Notes under the pieces: generated by a model
The model's database searches: none
Seen by the model: only the letters and a program-made list of their open reading frames with translations
What the model was told of the DNA's origin: nothing
NCBI GenBank assembly: GCA_963743275.1
Contig: CAVUPB010000005.1
Location: 62,001 to 126,000 of the forward strand
Length of the DNA stretch: 64,000 nt
Origin: JALYLC01 sp963743275
Lineage (GTDB): Bacteria; Actinomycetota; Thermoleophilia; Gaiellales; JALYLC01
Direction of reading: 5' to 3'
Made by a program: the position numbers and the translations under genes
Shown: one piece after another, positions 26,554 to 35,751 of the stretch
Layout of the letters: each line of letters opens with the position of its first letter
Position numbering within the stretch: the first letter of the stretch is position 1

Positions 26554-28029
26554 TCAGGCGAGCAGGTTCTCGCCGGTCATCTCGGGCGGTGGCGCGATGC
26601 CGAGCAGCCCGAGCACCGTGGGCGCGAGGTCGCCGAGCTTGCCGCCGTCGCGCAGATGCGCGCCGGCGAGCGTGACGACGAGCGGCACGGGGTTCGTCGT
26701 GTGCGCCGTGTGGGGCGAGCCGTCGGGCTGCAGCATCTGCTCGGCGTTGCCGTGGTCGGCGGTCACGAGCGCGACGCCGCCGGCCTGCTCGAGCGCGGCC
26801 AGGATCACGCCGAGCGCCGCGTCGGCGGCCTCGACGCCGGCGATCACTGCCGGGATCACGCCCGTGTGCCCGACCATGTCGGGGTTCGCGATGTTGACGA
26901 CGCCGAACGCGCAGCCGTCGCCGATGCGCTCGGCGAAGCACTGCGCGACGCCCGCCGCCGACATCTCCGGCGCAAGGTCGTAGGTCGCGACGTCGCGGCG
27001 GGAGGGCACGAGCTCCCACACCTCGCCCGTGTGGCGCTGCTCACGGCCGCCGTCGAAGAAGTACGTCACGTGGGCGTACTTCTCGGTCTCGGCGACGTGC
27101 AACTGGCGCAGCCCGGCGGCCTCGAGCGTGTCGGCGAGCGTGCCGTGCAGCGGCTCGTCGTCGAACGCGACGCGCGCGCCGAGCGTCTCGTCGTAGCGCG
27201 TCATCGTCACGAGCAGCCCGAGGCCCGGCTCGAGCGCGTGGCAGATCTGGCGCGCGCGGTCGGGGCGGAAGTTGAAGAACACGAGCGGATCGCCCTGGGC
27301 GATGCGCAGGTCGCCGTCGCCGAGCACGACGGGCAGCACGAACTCGTCGGTCACGCCCGCCGCGTACGACGCCTCGACGGCCGCCGAGGCCGACGCCGCG
27401 CGCGCCCCCACTCCGTCGACCATCGCCGCGCGCGCGAGCTCGGTGCGCTCGGCGCGGTGGTCGCGATCCATCCCGTAGTAGCGCCCGGCGACCGTGGCGA
27501 TGGCGACGCCGCTGCCCGCCCACTCGCGCTCGAGTTGCGCCAGCAGGCCGGCGGCCTGATGCGGCGAGACGTCGCGGCCGTCCGTGAAGGCGTGCACGGC
27601 GACGCGCGGGACGCCCGCGGCGATTGCGGCGGCCGCGATCGCGCGCAGGTGGTCGACGTGCGAGTGCACGCCGCCGTCGGACACGAGGCCCGCGAGGTGC
27701 AGGACGCCGCGGCCCGTGCGCGCGGCCGTGAACGCAGCCTGGAGCGCCGGGTTGAGCCCGAGCGAGCCGTCCGCCACCGCATCGCTGACGCGCACGAGGT
27801 CCTGCGCCACGATGCGGCCGCCGCCGATGTTGAGATGCCCGACCTCGGAGTTGCCCATCTGGCCGTCGGGCAGGCCGACCGCACGCCCCGACGCGGTCAG
27901 CGAGGTGTGCGGGTAGCGCTCCCAGAGCGCGTCGAAGACGGGCGTGCGCGCGAGCGCGACGGCGTTGCCGGGGCCCTCGGGTGCGAGCCCGAAGCCGTCG
28001 AGCACGATCAGCGCGACCGGGCGTGCCAT
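26554..28029 (-). CDS. gpmI: 2,3-bisphosphoglycerate-independent phosphoglycerate mutase
   Basis: The 491-residue enzyme interconverts 3- and 2-phosphoglycerate. It has LIVLDGFGL with the first metal Asp, GNSEVGHLNIGGGR with the catalytic Ser, HAFTDGRDVSP, FFNFRPDRARQ and the C-terminal metal site NPDMVGHTG / TADHGNAEQM. Length is slightly short of 510 but all motifs are present. Its start shares a base with the tpiA stop (TGATG). Confidence 0.95.
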   Translation of the reverse strand: MARPVALIVLDGFGLAPEGPGNAVALARTPVFDALWERYPHTSLTASGRAVGLPDGQMGNSEVGHLNIGGGRIVAQDLVRVSDAVADGSLGLNPALQAAFTAARTGRGVLHLAGLVSDGGVHSHVDHLRAIAAAAIAAGVPRVAVHAFTDGRDVSPHQAAGLLAQLEREWAGSGVAIATVAGRYYGMDRDHRAERTELARAAMVDGVGARAASASAAVEASYAAGVTDEFVLPVVLGDGDLRIAQGDPLVFFNFRPDRARQICHALEPGLGLLVTMTRYDETLGARVAFDDEPLHGTLADTLEAAGLRQLHVAETEKYAHVTYFFDGGREQRHTGEVWELVPSRRDVATYDLAPEMSAAGVAQCFAERIGDGCAFGVVNIANPDMVGHTGVIPAVIAGVEAADAALGVILAALEQAGGVALVTADHGNAEQMLQPDGSPHTAHTTNPVPLVVTLAGAHLRDGGKLGDLAPTVLGLLGIAPPPEMTGENLLA

Positions 28030-28793
28030 CAGCCGGCGAGCGCCGCGCGCGCGATCGCCGCGAAGCCCTGCGGAGCGAGGCTCGCCCCGCCGACGAGCGC
28101 ACCGTCGACGTCGGGTTGCGCGAGCAGCGCCGCGGCGTTGTCGGGCTTGACGGAGCCCCCGTAGAGGATGCGGAGCGCGGCCGCGCACTCCTCGCCGTAG
28201 CGCTCGGCGAGCGCGCCGCGGATGAACGCGTGCGTGTCCTGCGCGATCTCGGGCGTCGCGGTCCGCCCCGTGCCGATCGCCCACACCGGCTCGTACGCGA
28301 CCGTGACCTGCAGCACCTGCGAGGCCGCGAGCCCGGCGAGGCCGCCGTCGATCTGCGTGGCGAGCCGGCTCTCGGTCGCGCCGCCGTCGCGCTCGGCCTC
28401 GCTCTCGCCGATGCAGAGCACGGGCTCGAGGCCGCTCGCGAGCGCGGCGGCGAGCTTGCGCGCGATCGCCGCGTCCGTCTCGCCGAAGAGCGCGCGGCGC
28501 TCGGAGTGCCCGAGCAGCACGCCGGTCGCGCCGGCGTCGATCAGCATCGCGCACGAGATCTCACCCGTGAACGCGCCCTCGGCGGCGTCGTGGACGTTCT
28601 GGCCCCACACGCCGATGCCGGCGTCGCCGATGCGCTCGGCGACGAGGTCGAGCGCGGTGAACGGCGGGCAGACGGCGAGGTCGACCTCGTCGAGATCGTC
28701 CACGAGCGGCAGCAGCGCCTCGCAGAAGGCCGCCGCCTCGGCCCGCGTCTTGAACATCTTCCAGTTGCCCGCCACGAGCGGCGTGCGCTCCAT
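28029..28793 (-). CDS. tpiA: Triosephosphate isomerase
   Basis: The 254-residue TIM barrel has Lys in AGNWKMFK, the electrophilic His in LGHSERR, and the catalytic Glu in VAYEPVWAIGTG, with loop 7/8 LYGGSVKPDNA and the VGGASL phosphate site. It interconverts dihydroxyacetone phosphate and glyceraldehyde 3-phosphate. It overlaps pgk and gpmI by one base each (TGATG), so the three are translationally coupled. Confidence 0.95.
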   Translation of the reverse strand: MERTPLVAGNWKMFKTRAEAAAFCEALLPLVDDLDEVDLAVCPPFTALDLVAERIGDAGIGVWGQNVHDAAEGAFTGEISCAMLIDAGATGVLLGHSERRALFGETDAAIARKLAAALASGLEPVLCIGESEAERDGGATESRLATQIDGGLAGLAASQVLQVTVAYEPVWAIGTGRTATPEIAQDTHAFIRGALAERYGEECAAALRILYGGSVKPDNAAALLAQPDVDGALVGGASLAPQGFAAIARAALAG

Positions 28794-29989
28794 CAGGACT
28801 CCTCGGGGATCGCGGCGACGCCGGGGAGGACACGGCCCTCGAGCAGCTCGAGCCCGGCGCCGCCTCCGGTCGAGACGTGATCGATGCGATCGGCGAGGCC
28901 GGCCTGCGTGACGGCCGCCACGGAATCGCCGCCCCCGACGACCGTGCGCCCCGGGCAGGCGGCCACGGCCTCGGCCACGGCGCGCGTGCCGGCCGCGAAC
29001 GGCTCGAGCTCGAATGCGCCCATCGGGCCGTTCCAGAACACCGTGCGCGCCCCGGCGATGCGCTGCGCGTACGCGGCGGCGCTCCGGGGCCCGATGTCGA
29101 GCCCCATCCAGCCGGGCTCGATCGCCCCGAACGGCTGCACCGCGACCTCCGTGTCGGCCGCCAGCGCACGCCCGACGACGACGTCGACGGGAAGCGCGAG
29201 CTCGCAGCCGTGTGCCTTGCAGGCCGCCTGCGCACGCCGCGCCTCGGCCTGGCCCTCCTCGCCCTCGTGCAGCGAGTCGCCGACCTCGAGGCCGTCGGCC
29301 GCGGCGAACGTGAAGGCCATGGCGCCGCCGATCAGGATCGCGTCGGCGCTCGCCGCCAGCGATTCGAGCACGCCGATCTTGTCGGCCACCTTGACCCCGC
29401 CGGCGATCACCACGAATGGCCGCTCGGGCGCGTCGAGGAGACCGCCGAGCGCCTGCAGCTCGCGCCGCAGGAGCAGCCCCGCGGCGGCCGGCAGCAGGTG
29501 CGCGACGCCCTCGGTGGATGCGTGCGCCCGGTGCGCGGCGCCGAAGGCGTCGTTCACGTAGACGTCGGCGAGCCGCGCCAGCCCCGCCGCGAACGCGGCG
29601 TCGTTGGCCGTCTCCTCGGCGTGGAAGCGGAGGTTCTCGAGCAGCAGGACGTCGCCGTCGCCGAGCGCGGCTGCGGCCGCCTCGGCGACCTCGCCCACGC
29701 AGTCGGGTGCGAACGCGACCGGCGCGCCGAGCAGCTCGGCCAGGCGCTCGCGCACGGGCGCGAGCGACGCGGCGGGATCGGGCTTGCCCTTCGGGCGGCC
29801 GAGATGCGAGCACAGGATCACGCGTGCTCCGCGCGCGCGCAGCTCGGCGATCGTCGGCAGCGCGGCGCGGATGCGCGTGTCGTCGCCGATGACGCCGTCG
29901 CGCACCGGCACGTTGAAGTCGACGCGGCAGAGCACGCGCTTGCCGGCGACGTCGAGCGCATCCAGCCCGCGCGGGAGCGCGCGGCTCAC
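28793..29989 (-). CDS. pgk: Phosphoglycerate kinase
   Basis: The 398-residue enzyme has the N-domain substrate site RVDFNVPV and SHLGRPKGK, the mid-domain ENLRFH and FGAAHRAHAS, and the C-domain nucleotide site GGGDSVAAV with FWNGPMGAFE. It makes ATP from 1,3-bisphosphoglycerate. The GTG start overlaps the gapA stop (GTGA). Confidence 0.95.
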   Translation of the reverse strand: MSRALPRGLDALDVAGKRVLCRVDFNVPVRDGVIGDDTRIRAALPTIAELRARGARVILCSHLGRPKGKPDPAASLAPVRERLAELLGAPVAFAPDCVGEVAEAAAAALGDGDVLLLENLRFHAEETANDAAFAAGLARLADVYVNDAFGAAHRAHASTEGVAHLLPAAAGLLLRRELQALGGLLDAPERPFVVIAGGVKVADKIGVLESLAASADAILIGGAMAFTFAAADGLEVGDSLHEGEEGQAEARRAQAACKAHGCELALPVDVVVGRALAADTEVAVQPFGAIEPGWMGLDIGPRSAAAYAQRIAGARTVFWNGPMGAFELEPFAAGTRAVAEAVAACPGRTVVGGGDSVAAVTQAGLADRIDHVSTGGGAGLELLEGRVLPGVAAIPEES

Positions 29990-30981
29990 AGGACGTTCGT
30001 GATCAGATCGACGAGGCGGTTCGAGAAGCCCCACTCGTTGTCGTACCAGGCGATCACCTTGGCCTGGCGGCCGTGCGCCATCGTCAGCTTCGCGTCGAAG
30101 ATCGACGAGTAGGGGTTGCCGACGATGTCCTGCGAGACGATCGGGTCCTCGGTGTAGGCGAGGATGCCCGCCAGCCGGCCCTTGTCGGCCCGCGCCTTGA
30201 CGGCGGCGTTGATCTCCTCGACGCTCGCCTCGCGGCCGAGCGTGCAGACGAGGTCGACGACCGAGCCGTCCGGCACCGGGACGCGCATCGACATGCCGTC
30301 GAGCTTGCCCTTCAGCTCCGGGATCACGATGCCGATCGCGCGCGCCGCGCCGGTCGACGTCGGGATGATCGAGAGCGCCGCCGCGCGCGCGCGGCGGAGA
30401 TCGGAGTGCGGCATGTCGTGCAGCCGCTGATCGCCCGTGTAGGCGTGCGTCGTCGTCATGAAGCCCGACTCGACGCCGAACTCGTCCAGGAGCACGCGCA
30501 CGACGGGGGCCAGGCAGTTGGTCGTGCACGAGGCCATCGAGACGATGTGGTGCTTGTCGCGGTCGTAGGTGTCCTCGTTGACGCCCAGGACGAGCGTCAC
30601 GTCGGGCTCCTTGGCGGGCGCCGAGATCACGACCTTGCGGGCACCGGCCGTGATGTGCGCCTCGGAGCGGCGGTCGGCGAAGAAGCCGGTCGACTCGAGC
30701 ACGACGTCGGCGCCGAGATCGGCCCACGGCAGCTCGGCCGGATCGCGGTGCGAGACGACCTTGAGCGCCTTGCCGTCGACGACGATGCCGTCGGCGGAGG
30801 CCTCGACGACGCCCGGATAGCGCCCGAGCACCGAGTCGTACTTGAGCAGGTGCGCCAGGGTGGCGGCGTCCGTGAGGTCGTTGACCGCCACGAACTCGAT
30901 GTCGGCGCCCGCCTGGTTCGCGGCGCGGAAGAAGTTGCGGCCGATGCGGCCGAAGCCGTTGATGCCGACGCGAACGGGCAT
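29986..30981 (-). CDS. gapA: Glyceraldehyde-3-phosphate dehydrogenase (type I)
   Basis: The 331-residue enzyme has the NAD motif INGFGRIGRN, the catalytic Cys in SMASCTTNCLAP, HAYTGDQ, and WYDNEWGFSNR near the end. The ATG at 30981 follows a strong AGGGGAG ribosome site; an ATG seven codons upstream is less likely. It leads the gapA-pgk-tpiA-gpmI operon. Confidence 0.95.
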   Translation of the reverse strand: MPVRVGINGFGRIGRNFFRAANQAGADIEFVAVNDLTDAATLAHLLKYDSVLGRYPGVVEASADGIVVDGKALKVVSHRDPAELPWADLGADVVLESTGFFADRRSEAHITAGARKVVISAPAKEPDVTLVLGVNEDTYDRDKHHIVSMASCTTNCLAPVVRVLLDEFGVESGFMTTTHAYTGDQRLHDMPHSDLRRARAAALSIIPTSTGAARAIGIVIPELKGKLDGMSMRVPVPDGSVVDLVCTLGREASVEEINAAVKARADKGRLAGILAYTEDPIVSQDIVGNPYSSIFDAKLTMAHGRQAKVIAWYDNEWGFSNRLVDLITNVL

Positions 30982-31067
30982 GCTCTCCCCTCGTCTGTCC
31001 ATGCCGCTGCGCGGTGGATGCGCCTCGGCCCCTGCTCGATTCTACCGACGCGCGGGTGTCGAACCGG

Positions 31068-31982
31068 TTACGACTCGGCGCGCAGGACGATGCGGCGCAG
31101 CCGCCCGGCGACCACCCACTTGCTGAGCGGCGGGATGGCGGCCTCCCCCAGCTCCGCCAGGCTGGCGTCGGGCAGCCGCAGACGCAGCTCCGCGACGGCC
31201 CGCAGGTCCGGCGGCAGCGCGTCGGGGCCGCCGAGCTGCTCGATCGCGTCGGCGTGCCGGGCCGAGGCGGCGGCCTGGCGCCGCAGGTTGCCCGCGTCCG
31301 CGTTGGCGAGGCGGTTGGCCTCCTCGCGCGCCCACGCGAACACGCCCTCCTCCTCGAGCCGCAGCTCGGCGCCGTGGGCTCCGAGCGCCGCGAGCAGGCC
31401 GCGGATCGTCTCGCGGCTCTTGGCGTAGACGAGCCAGTAGCGCGGCGTCTCGTGCACGCCGAGCGCGAAGCCCTCGGCCTCGGCCAGCTCGCGCAGCTGC
31501 TGCGCGGCGGCCTCGCTCGTCACGCGCCACTCGAGGTGCGCCGGGCTGCGCGGCCGCGAGAGCGAGCCGCAGCCGATGAACGCGCCGCGCAGGTAGGAGC
31601 GCCGGCAGCAGCCGCGCGCGACGATGCGCGCGGGGACGCGCTCGATCGGCGCCAGGTTCGCGCCGATGACGCCGGCCTCGTGCAGCGCCTGGAGCGAGCG
31701 CGCGTCGCCGCCGACGACGATCAGGAAGCGCGTCGCGCGCTCGAAGCGGTGCTCGCGGTAGGTGCGGATCTCGCACGAGGCGCCGCGGGTGCGCAGGAGC
31801 TCGACCGTGCGCCGCGCCGCCAGCGAGGACGCGAGGTCGACGTGCACCTCGACGGCGCCGCCGGCGAGCAGGTGGAACGCTCCCGCGTGGCGCGCCACGC
31901 CCGCGAGCTGGGCCAGCCGGCAGTGCGACTGGGCCGGCAGCACCTCCGCGAGCTCGGCGCGGACGTCCTCAGCGAACGGCAC
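31068..31982 (-). CDS. whiA: WhiA sporulation/cell-division regulator
   Basis: The 304-residue protein has the WhiA layout: an N-terminal LAGLIDADG-homing-endonuclease-like domain with RSYLRGAFIGCGSLSRP and a C-terminal helix-turn-helix (LRLRLPDASLAELGEAAIPP, LSKWVVAGRLRR). WhiA is a DNA-binding regulator of cell division and, in sporulating actinobacteria, of sporulation. The GTG start overlaps the yvcK end by 14 bases, the usual yvcK-whiA pairing. Confidence 0.92.
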   Translation of the reverse strand: MPFAEDVRAELAEVLPAQSHCRLAQLAGVARHAGAFHLLAGGAVEVHVDLASSLAARRTVELLRTRGASCEIRTYREHRFERATRFLIVVGGDARSLQALHEAGVIGANLAPIERVPARIVARGCCRRSYLRGAFIGCGSLSRPRSPAHLEWRVTSEAAAQQLRELAEAEGFALGVHETPRYWLVYAKSRETIRGLLAALGAHGAELRLEEEGVFAWAREEANRLANADAGNLRRQAAASARHADAIEQLGGPDALPPDLRAVAELRLRLPDASLAELGEAAIPPLSKWVVAGRLRRIVLRAES

Positions 31983-32919
31983 GGCCGTTGCGCACGCGGC
32001 GCTGCGCGGCCCGCACGAGCGCGCGTGCGAGCGCCTCGGGGTCGTGGTGGAAGCCGTCGGGCGCGACGATCTGGGCCGCCACCACGCGCACGCCCAGCTC
32101 GGCCAGGCGGGCGCGGTCGAACTCGACCGGGATCTTCTCGGTCACGATCGGGCGCCGCGGGATCATGACGCTGTCGATCACGCGTGCGCCGACGTGCTGG
32201 TGGAGCCGCTCGACGTGGTGCGACGCCTTGTAGCCGACGGTCTCCCCCGGCTGCTGGAGGAGGTTGCAGACGTAGATGCGCAGCCCGCGCGCGTGCAGCA
32301 CCGCACGCCCGAGGCCGGGCACGAGCAGCGGCGGCAGCGTCGAGGTGAAGAGCGACCCCGGCCCGAGCACGATCAGGTCGGCGCGCTCCACCGCGGCCAG
32401 CGCCTGCGGGTTGGCGACCGCGTCGGCCGGGCTGAGGAAGAGGCGCCGCACGCCGTGACGGTCGCCGGCCACCGCCGTCTCCCCCGCCACGAAGCGCCCG
32501 TCGTCCATCTCGGCCAGGAGCGCCGCGGGGTGCGTGGTCGCGGGCACCACGCTGCCCTCGACCGCGAGCACGCGCCCGACCTCGGCGACGGCGGCGTCGA
32601 ACGAGCCGACGACCTCGGTGAGCGCCGCGAGGAAGATGTTGCCGAAGGCGTGCCCGGCGAGCTCGCCGCGGTCGAAGCGGTGGCGGAAGAGCCGGTTCAT
32701 GAGCGACTCGTCCTCGGCCAGCGCGATCAGGCAGTTGCGGATGTCGCCGGGCGGCGGCATCGCGAGATCGCGGCGCAGGCGGCCGCTCGAGCCGCCGTCG
32801 TCGGTCAGGGTGACGATCGCCGTGACCTGCGCGCCCGTCAGCTTGATGCCGCGCAGCAGCGTCGAGAGCCCGGTGCCGCCGCCCAGGCAGACGATGCGGA
32901 GCTGGCGGCGCGGGCTCAC
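31969..32919 (-). CDS. yvcK: Gluconeogenesis factor YvcK (CofD-like / UPF0052)
   Basis: The 316-residue protein has the nucleotide-binding start RIVCLGGGTGLSTLLRG, TLTDDGGSSGRLR, GDIRNCLIAL and HAFGNIFLAALTE, all hallmarks of YvcK. YvcK binds UDP-sugars and adjusts carbon flux and cell-wall synthesis. The GTG start overlaps the upstream gene as GTGA. In many Gram-positive bacteria rapZ precedes yvcK; here an alkyltransferase-like gene is in that place. Confidence 0.92.
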   Translation of the reverse strand: MSPRRQLRIVCLGGGTGLSTLLRGIKLTGAQVTAIVTLTDDGGSSGRLRRDLAMPPPGDIRNCLIALAEDESLMNRLFRHRFDRGELAGHAFGNIFLAALTEVVGSFDAAVAEVGRVLAVEGSVVPATTHPAALLAEMDDGRFVAGETAVAGDRHGVRRLFLSPADAVANPQALAAVERADLIVLGPGSLFTSTLPPLLVPGLGRAVLHARGLRIYVCNLLQQPGETVGYKASHHVERLHQHVGARVIDSVMIPRRPIVTEKIPVEFDRARLAELGVRVVAAQIVAPDGFHHDPEALARALVRAAQRRVRNGRAVR

Positions 32920-33464
32920 GCGCGGCTCTCGAGATCGAGCAGCCGCTGCTTGAAGCGGACGCCGTGCGAGCCGTATTCGCCGAGCGATCCGTCGGAGCGC
33001 ACGACGCGATGCGCGGGCAGGAGGAGGTCGAGCGGGCACCCCGCGCAGAACGCGCCCGCGGCACGCGGCGCACGCGGGCGGCCCGCGCGCGCGGCCAGCT
33101 CGCCGTAGGACACGCGCTCGCCCCACTTCACGCCCGCGAGCGCGTGCGCCAGCGCGCGCTCGAGGTCGGTGTAGCCGAGCTCGTCGCAGGTCTCGTCGAG
33201 CCCGAACGCGCCGGCCTCGAACGTGACGCGGCGGCCGCTCAGGTAGCGCACGAAGGCCTTGACGTAGCGCTCGGCGGCGTCGCGCGGGCGCCGCTCGGCG
33301 AGCTCGAAGTCGTCGATGTGGCGCACGCTCGACGGCTTGCGCGCGGGCCAGGGGAGCTCGTGCAGGACCGGCCGGTCGCCGCGCAGCACGAGCTCACCGG
33401 TGCCCCAGCCCGTGACGCCGTAGGAGACCTGCGTGACACGCGGGGAGAGGGTCGTGACGGCCAT
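32916..33464 (-). CDS. Alkyltransferase-like protein (Ogt fold, acceptor Cys replaced by Ala)
   Basis: The 182-residue protein has the O6-methylguanine-DNA methyltransferase fold. An N-terminal domain is followed by VKWGERVSYGELAARAGRP (the DNA-binding helix-turn-helix) and AGAFCAGCP. At the active site the canonical P-C-H-R is P150-A151-H152-R153, so it cannot accept an alkyl group. Alkyltransferase-like proteins with Trp or Ala here, such as Thermus TTHA1564, bind O6-alkylguanine and hand it to nucleotide-excision repair. The gene starts 16 bases after uvrC on the same strand, which supports that role. Confidence 0.85.
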   Translation of the reverse strand: MAVTTLSPRVTQVSYGVTGWGTGELVLRGDRPVLHELPWPARKPSSVRHIDDFELAERRPRDAAERYVKAFVRYLSGRRVTFEAGAFGLDETCDELGYTDLERALAHALAGVKWGERVSYGELAARAGRPRAPRAAGAFCAGCPLDLLLPAHRVVRSDGSLGEYGSHGVRFKQRLLDLESRA

Positions 33465-33479
33465 GGCGTCGCGCGCACT

Positions 33480-35354
33480 CTATCCCCCGGTGCCGTCGTC
33501 GCCTCCGACGCGGTGCAGATGGTCGTAGATCGCGCGCCCGACGGCCGACGGCAGTCCCGGAACGGCCTCGAGCTCGGAGCGGGACGCCTCGAGCAGGCGG
33601 GCGACGTCGCCGAAGTGCGCCACGAGCGCGCGCCGGCGCACGGGGCCGACGCCCGGCAGGGTGTCGAGCAGGGATGCGGTCTGCCCGGCCGCGCGGCGCG
33701 TGCGGTGGCCGCGCAGCGCGAAGCGATGGGCCTCGTCGCGCACCTGCTGCAGCAGCTGGAGCCCCGCCGACTCGCGCGGCAGCAGCACCGGCAGCCCGCG
33801 CCCGGGCAGGTAGACCTCCTCCTCGCGCTTGGCGAGCGAGACGACCGCGACGCGCGGCAGGTCGAAGCCGCGCATGGCGTCGAGCGCCGCACCGAGCTGG
33901 CCCTTGCCGCCGTCGATCACGAGCAGGTTCGGGAGCGTCGCGAAGCTGCGGTCGTAGCCGTCGGCCTCCACGCGCCGGTGGCGCTCGAAGCGCCGCGTCA
34001 CGGCCTCGGCGAGCGAGCGGAAGTCGTCCTGGCCCGCGCCGTGGCGGATGCCGAAGCGCCGGTAGTCGGAGCGCTTCGCGACGCCGTCCTCGAACACGAC
34101 CATCGAGGCGACGGCGTTGGTGTCCTGCAGGTTCGAGATGTCGAAGCACTCGATGCGGATCGGCAGCGCCTCGAGGTTGAGCGACTCGCGCAGCTCCTCG
34201 AGCGCCTCGATGCGCCGCGTGCGCGTGCGCTGCGCGCGCAGCACGTCGTGACGCACGCCGAGCTCGGCGTTGCGCAGCGCCATCGCGACGACGCGCCGCT
34301 TGTCGCCGCGCTCGGCCACCCGCAGCTGCACGGCGGCGCCGCGCCGCTGGCACAGGAATCCGGCGACGAGATCCGCGTCGGCGACCTCGGTGTGCACGCA
34401 GATCAGCGGCGGGATCCCGACCTGCGTGTCGTAGTAGTCGAGCAGGAAGCGCGCGAGCAGCTCGTCCTCGCCCTCGCCCTCGGCGTTCTCGAGATAGTGC
34501 GAGCGGCGCTCCTCGATGCGACCGCCGCGCACCGCCAGCAGCTGCACGTTCGCGATGTCGCTCTCGGCCGCCAGCGCGATCGCGTCGTACGTGCCCGTGC
34601 CGACGGCGACGGCCTGGCGCTCGCTGAGGTGGCGCACCGCGTTGAGCCGGTTGCGCGTGCGTGCGGCCTCCTCGAACTGGTGGTTCCTCGACGCCTCGCG
34701 CATGCGCCGCTCGAGGTCGCGCTCGATCTTGTTCGTTCGCCCCTCGAGGAACGCGATGACGTCGTCGATCACGGCCCGATAGGCCTCGCGCGTGATCAGC
34801 CCCACGCACGGTGCCGCGCAGCGCCCGATGTGGTAATCGAGGCACGGCACGCCCGAGCGCCGCCCCGGCGCGGGCCCCTCGCACGGCCGGTACGGGAAGA
34901 TCTTGTTGAGCGTCTCGAGCGTCGTGCGCACCTTCTGCGCCGACGCGTAGGGGCCGAAGTAGCGCACGCCGCTGCGGTGCCGCTCGCGCGTGAAGAGCAC
35001 GCGCGGGTACTCGTCGGCGAGCGTCACGGCGATGTACGGGTACGACTTGTCATCGCGCAGGCGCGCGTTCAGCGGCGGGCGGTGGCGCTTGATCAGCTGC
35101 TGCTCGAGCAGCAGCGCCTCGCTCGCGCTGGCGACCACGATCGGCTCGATCGACGCGGCCCGCGCGACGAGCTCCTCGCTCTTGCGATCGCGATTGACGC
35201 TGGCGAAGTACGACGCCACGCGCTTCTTGAGCGAGGCGGCCTTGCCGACGTAGAGCACCGTGCCCTCGGCGGTACGCCAGACGTACACGCCCGGGGCGTC
35301 GGGGAGGGCGCGCGCCTGCTCGCGGAGGTCGCTCGTCGGGGCTTCCGTGGCCAC
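33480..35354 (-). CDS. uvrC: Excinuclease ABC subunit C
   Basis: The 624-residue protein has the GIY-YIG nuclease domain at residues 10-95 (DAPGVYVWRT, VLYVGKAASLKKRV), the Cys-rich region PCLDYHIGRCAAPCVG, the UVR motif around residue 205, the RNase-H-like nuclease half (ECFDISNLQDTNAVASMVVF, LVIDGGKGQLGAA) and C-terminal helix-hairpin-helix repeats (LPGVGPVRRRALV). It makes both incisions in nucleotide-excision repair. GTG start; a large palindromic repeat lies immediately upstream. Confidence 0.95.
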   Translation of the reverse strand: MATEAPTSDLREQARALPDAPGVYVWRTAEGTVLYVGKAASLKKRVASYFASVNRDRKSEELVARAASIEPIVVASASEALLLEQQLIKRHRPPLNARLRDDKSYPYIAVTLADEYPRVLFTRERHRSGVRYFGPYASAQKVRTTLETLNKIFPYRPCEGPAPGRRSGVPCLDYHIGRCAAPCVGLITREAYRAVIDDVIAFLEGRTNKIERDLERRMREASRNHQFEEAARTRNRLNAVRHLSERQAVAVGTGTYDAIALAAESDIANVQLLAVRGGRIEERRSHYLENAEGEGEDELLARFLLDYYDTQVGIPPLICVHTEVADADLVAGFLCQRRGAAVQLRVAERGDKRRVVAMALRNAELGVRHDVLRAQRTRTRRIEALEELRESLNLEALPIRIECFDISNLQDTNAVASMVVFEDGVAKRSDYRRFGIRHGAGQDDFRSLAEAVTRRFERHRRVEADGYDRSFATLPNLLVIDGGKGQLGAALDAMRGFDLPRVAVVSLAKREEEVYLPGRGLPVLLPRESAGLQLLQQVRDEAHRFALRGHRTRRAAGQTASLLDTLPGVGPVRRRALVAHFGDVARLLEASRSELEAVPGLPSAVGRAIYDHLHRVGGDDGTGG

Positions 35355-35383
35355 GGCTGCAGGGTACGAGAGGGCGGCCGGGC

Positions 35384-35726
35384 GCCAAGTGGCACTCCGG
35401 CGAGTGCCACTTGGCCGCAAGATCGGGTCCGCAAGATCGGGGTCTGGCCCGCAACGTGCGGGCCTGACCCCGGCGTTGCGGACCTGGCACCGACCGAACC
35501 ATCCGCTCAACCACGCCATTCTGAGGCAACCCCGGACACGCCGGTCGCCGCGTGGCACCCCCGCCGAGCCGGCACGAGATCGTCGTCAATTCCCGATGCC
35601 TACTGGCGTTGCGACCCCGCGCACAGGTCGGTGCCAGGTCCGCAACGCCGGGGTCAGACCCGCGACGTGCGGGTCAGACCCCGATGTTGCAGCGCCAAGT
35701 GGCACTCGCTGCGAGTGCCACTTGGC
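35384..35726. repeat. Large inverted-repeat element with terminal hairpins
   Basis: The outer ends are identical 14-bp stems, GCCAAGTGGCACTC / GAGTGCCACTTGGC, at 35384-35415 and again at 35694-35726. Inside them, about 75-80 bases on the left (to about 35494) are the inverted complement, with a few differences, of about 65-70 bases on the right (from about 35628). A 130-base core separates the arms. No transposase frame is seen. It fills the divergent gap between uvrC and the M24 peptidase gene. Confidence 0.75.
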
Positions 35727-35751
35727 CGCGCAGGCCCTACGCTCCCGCGTC

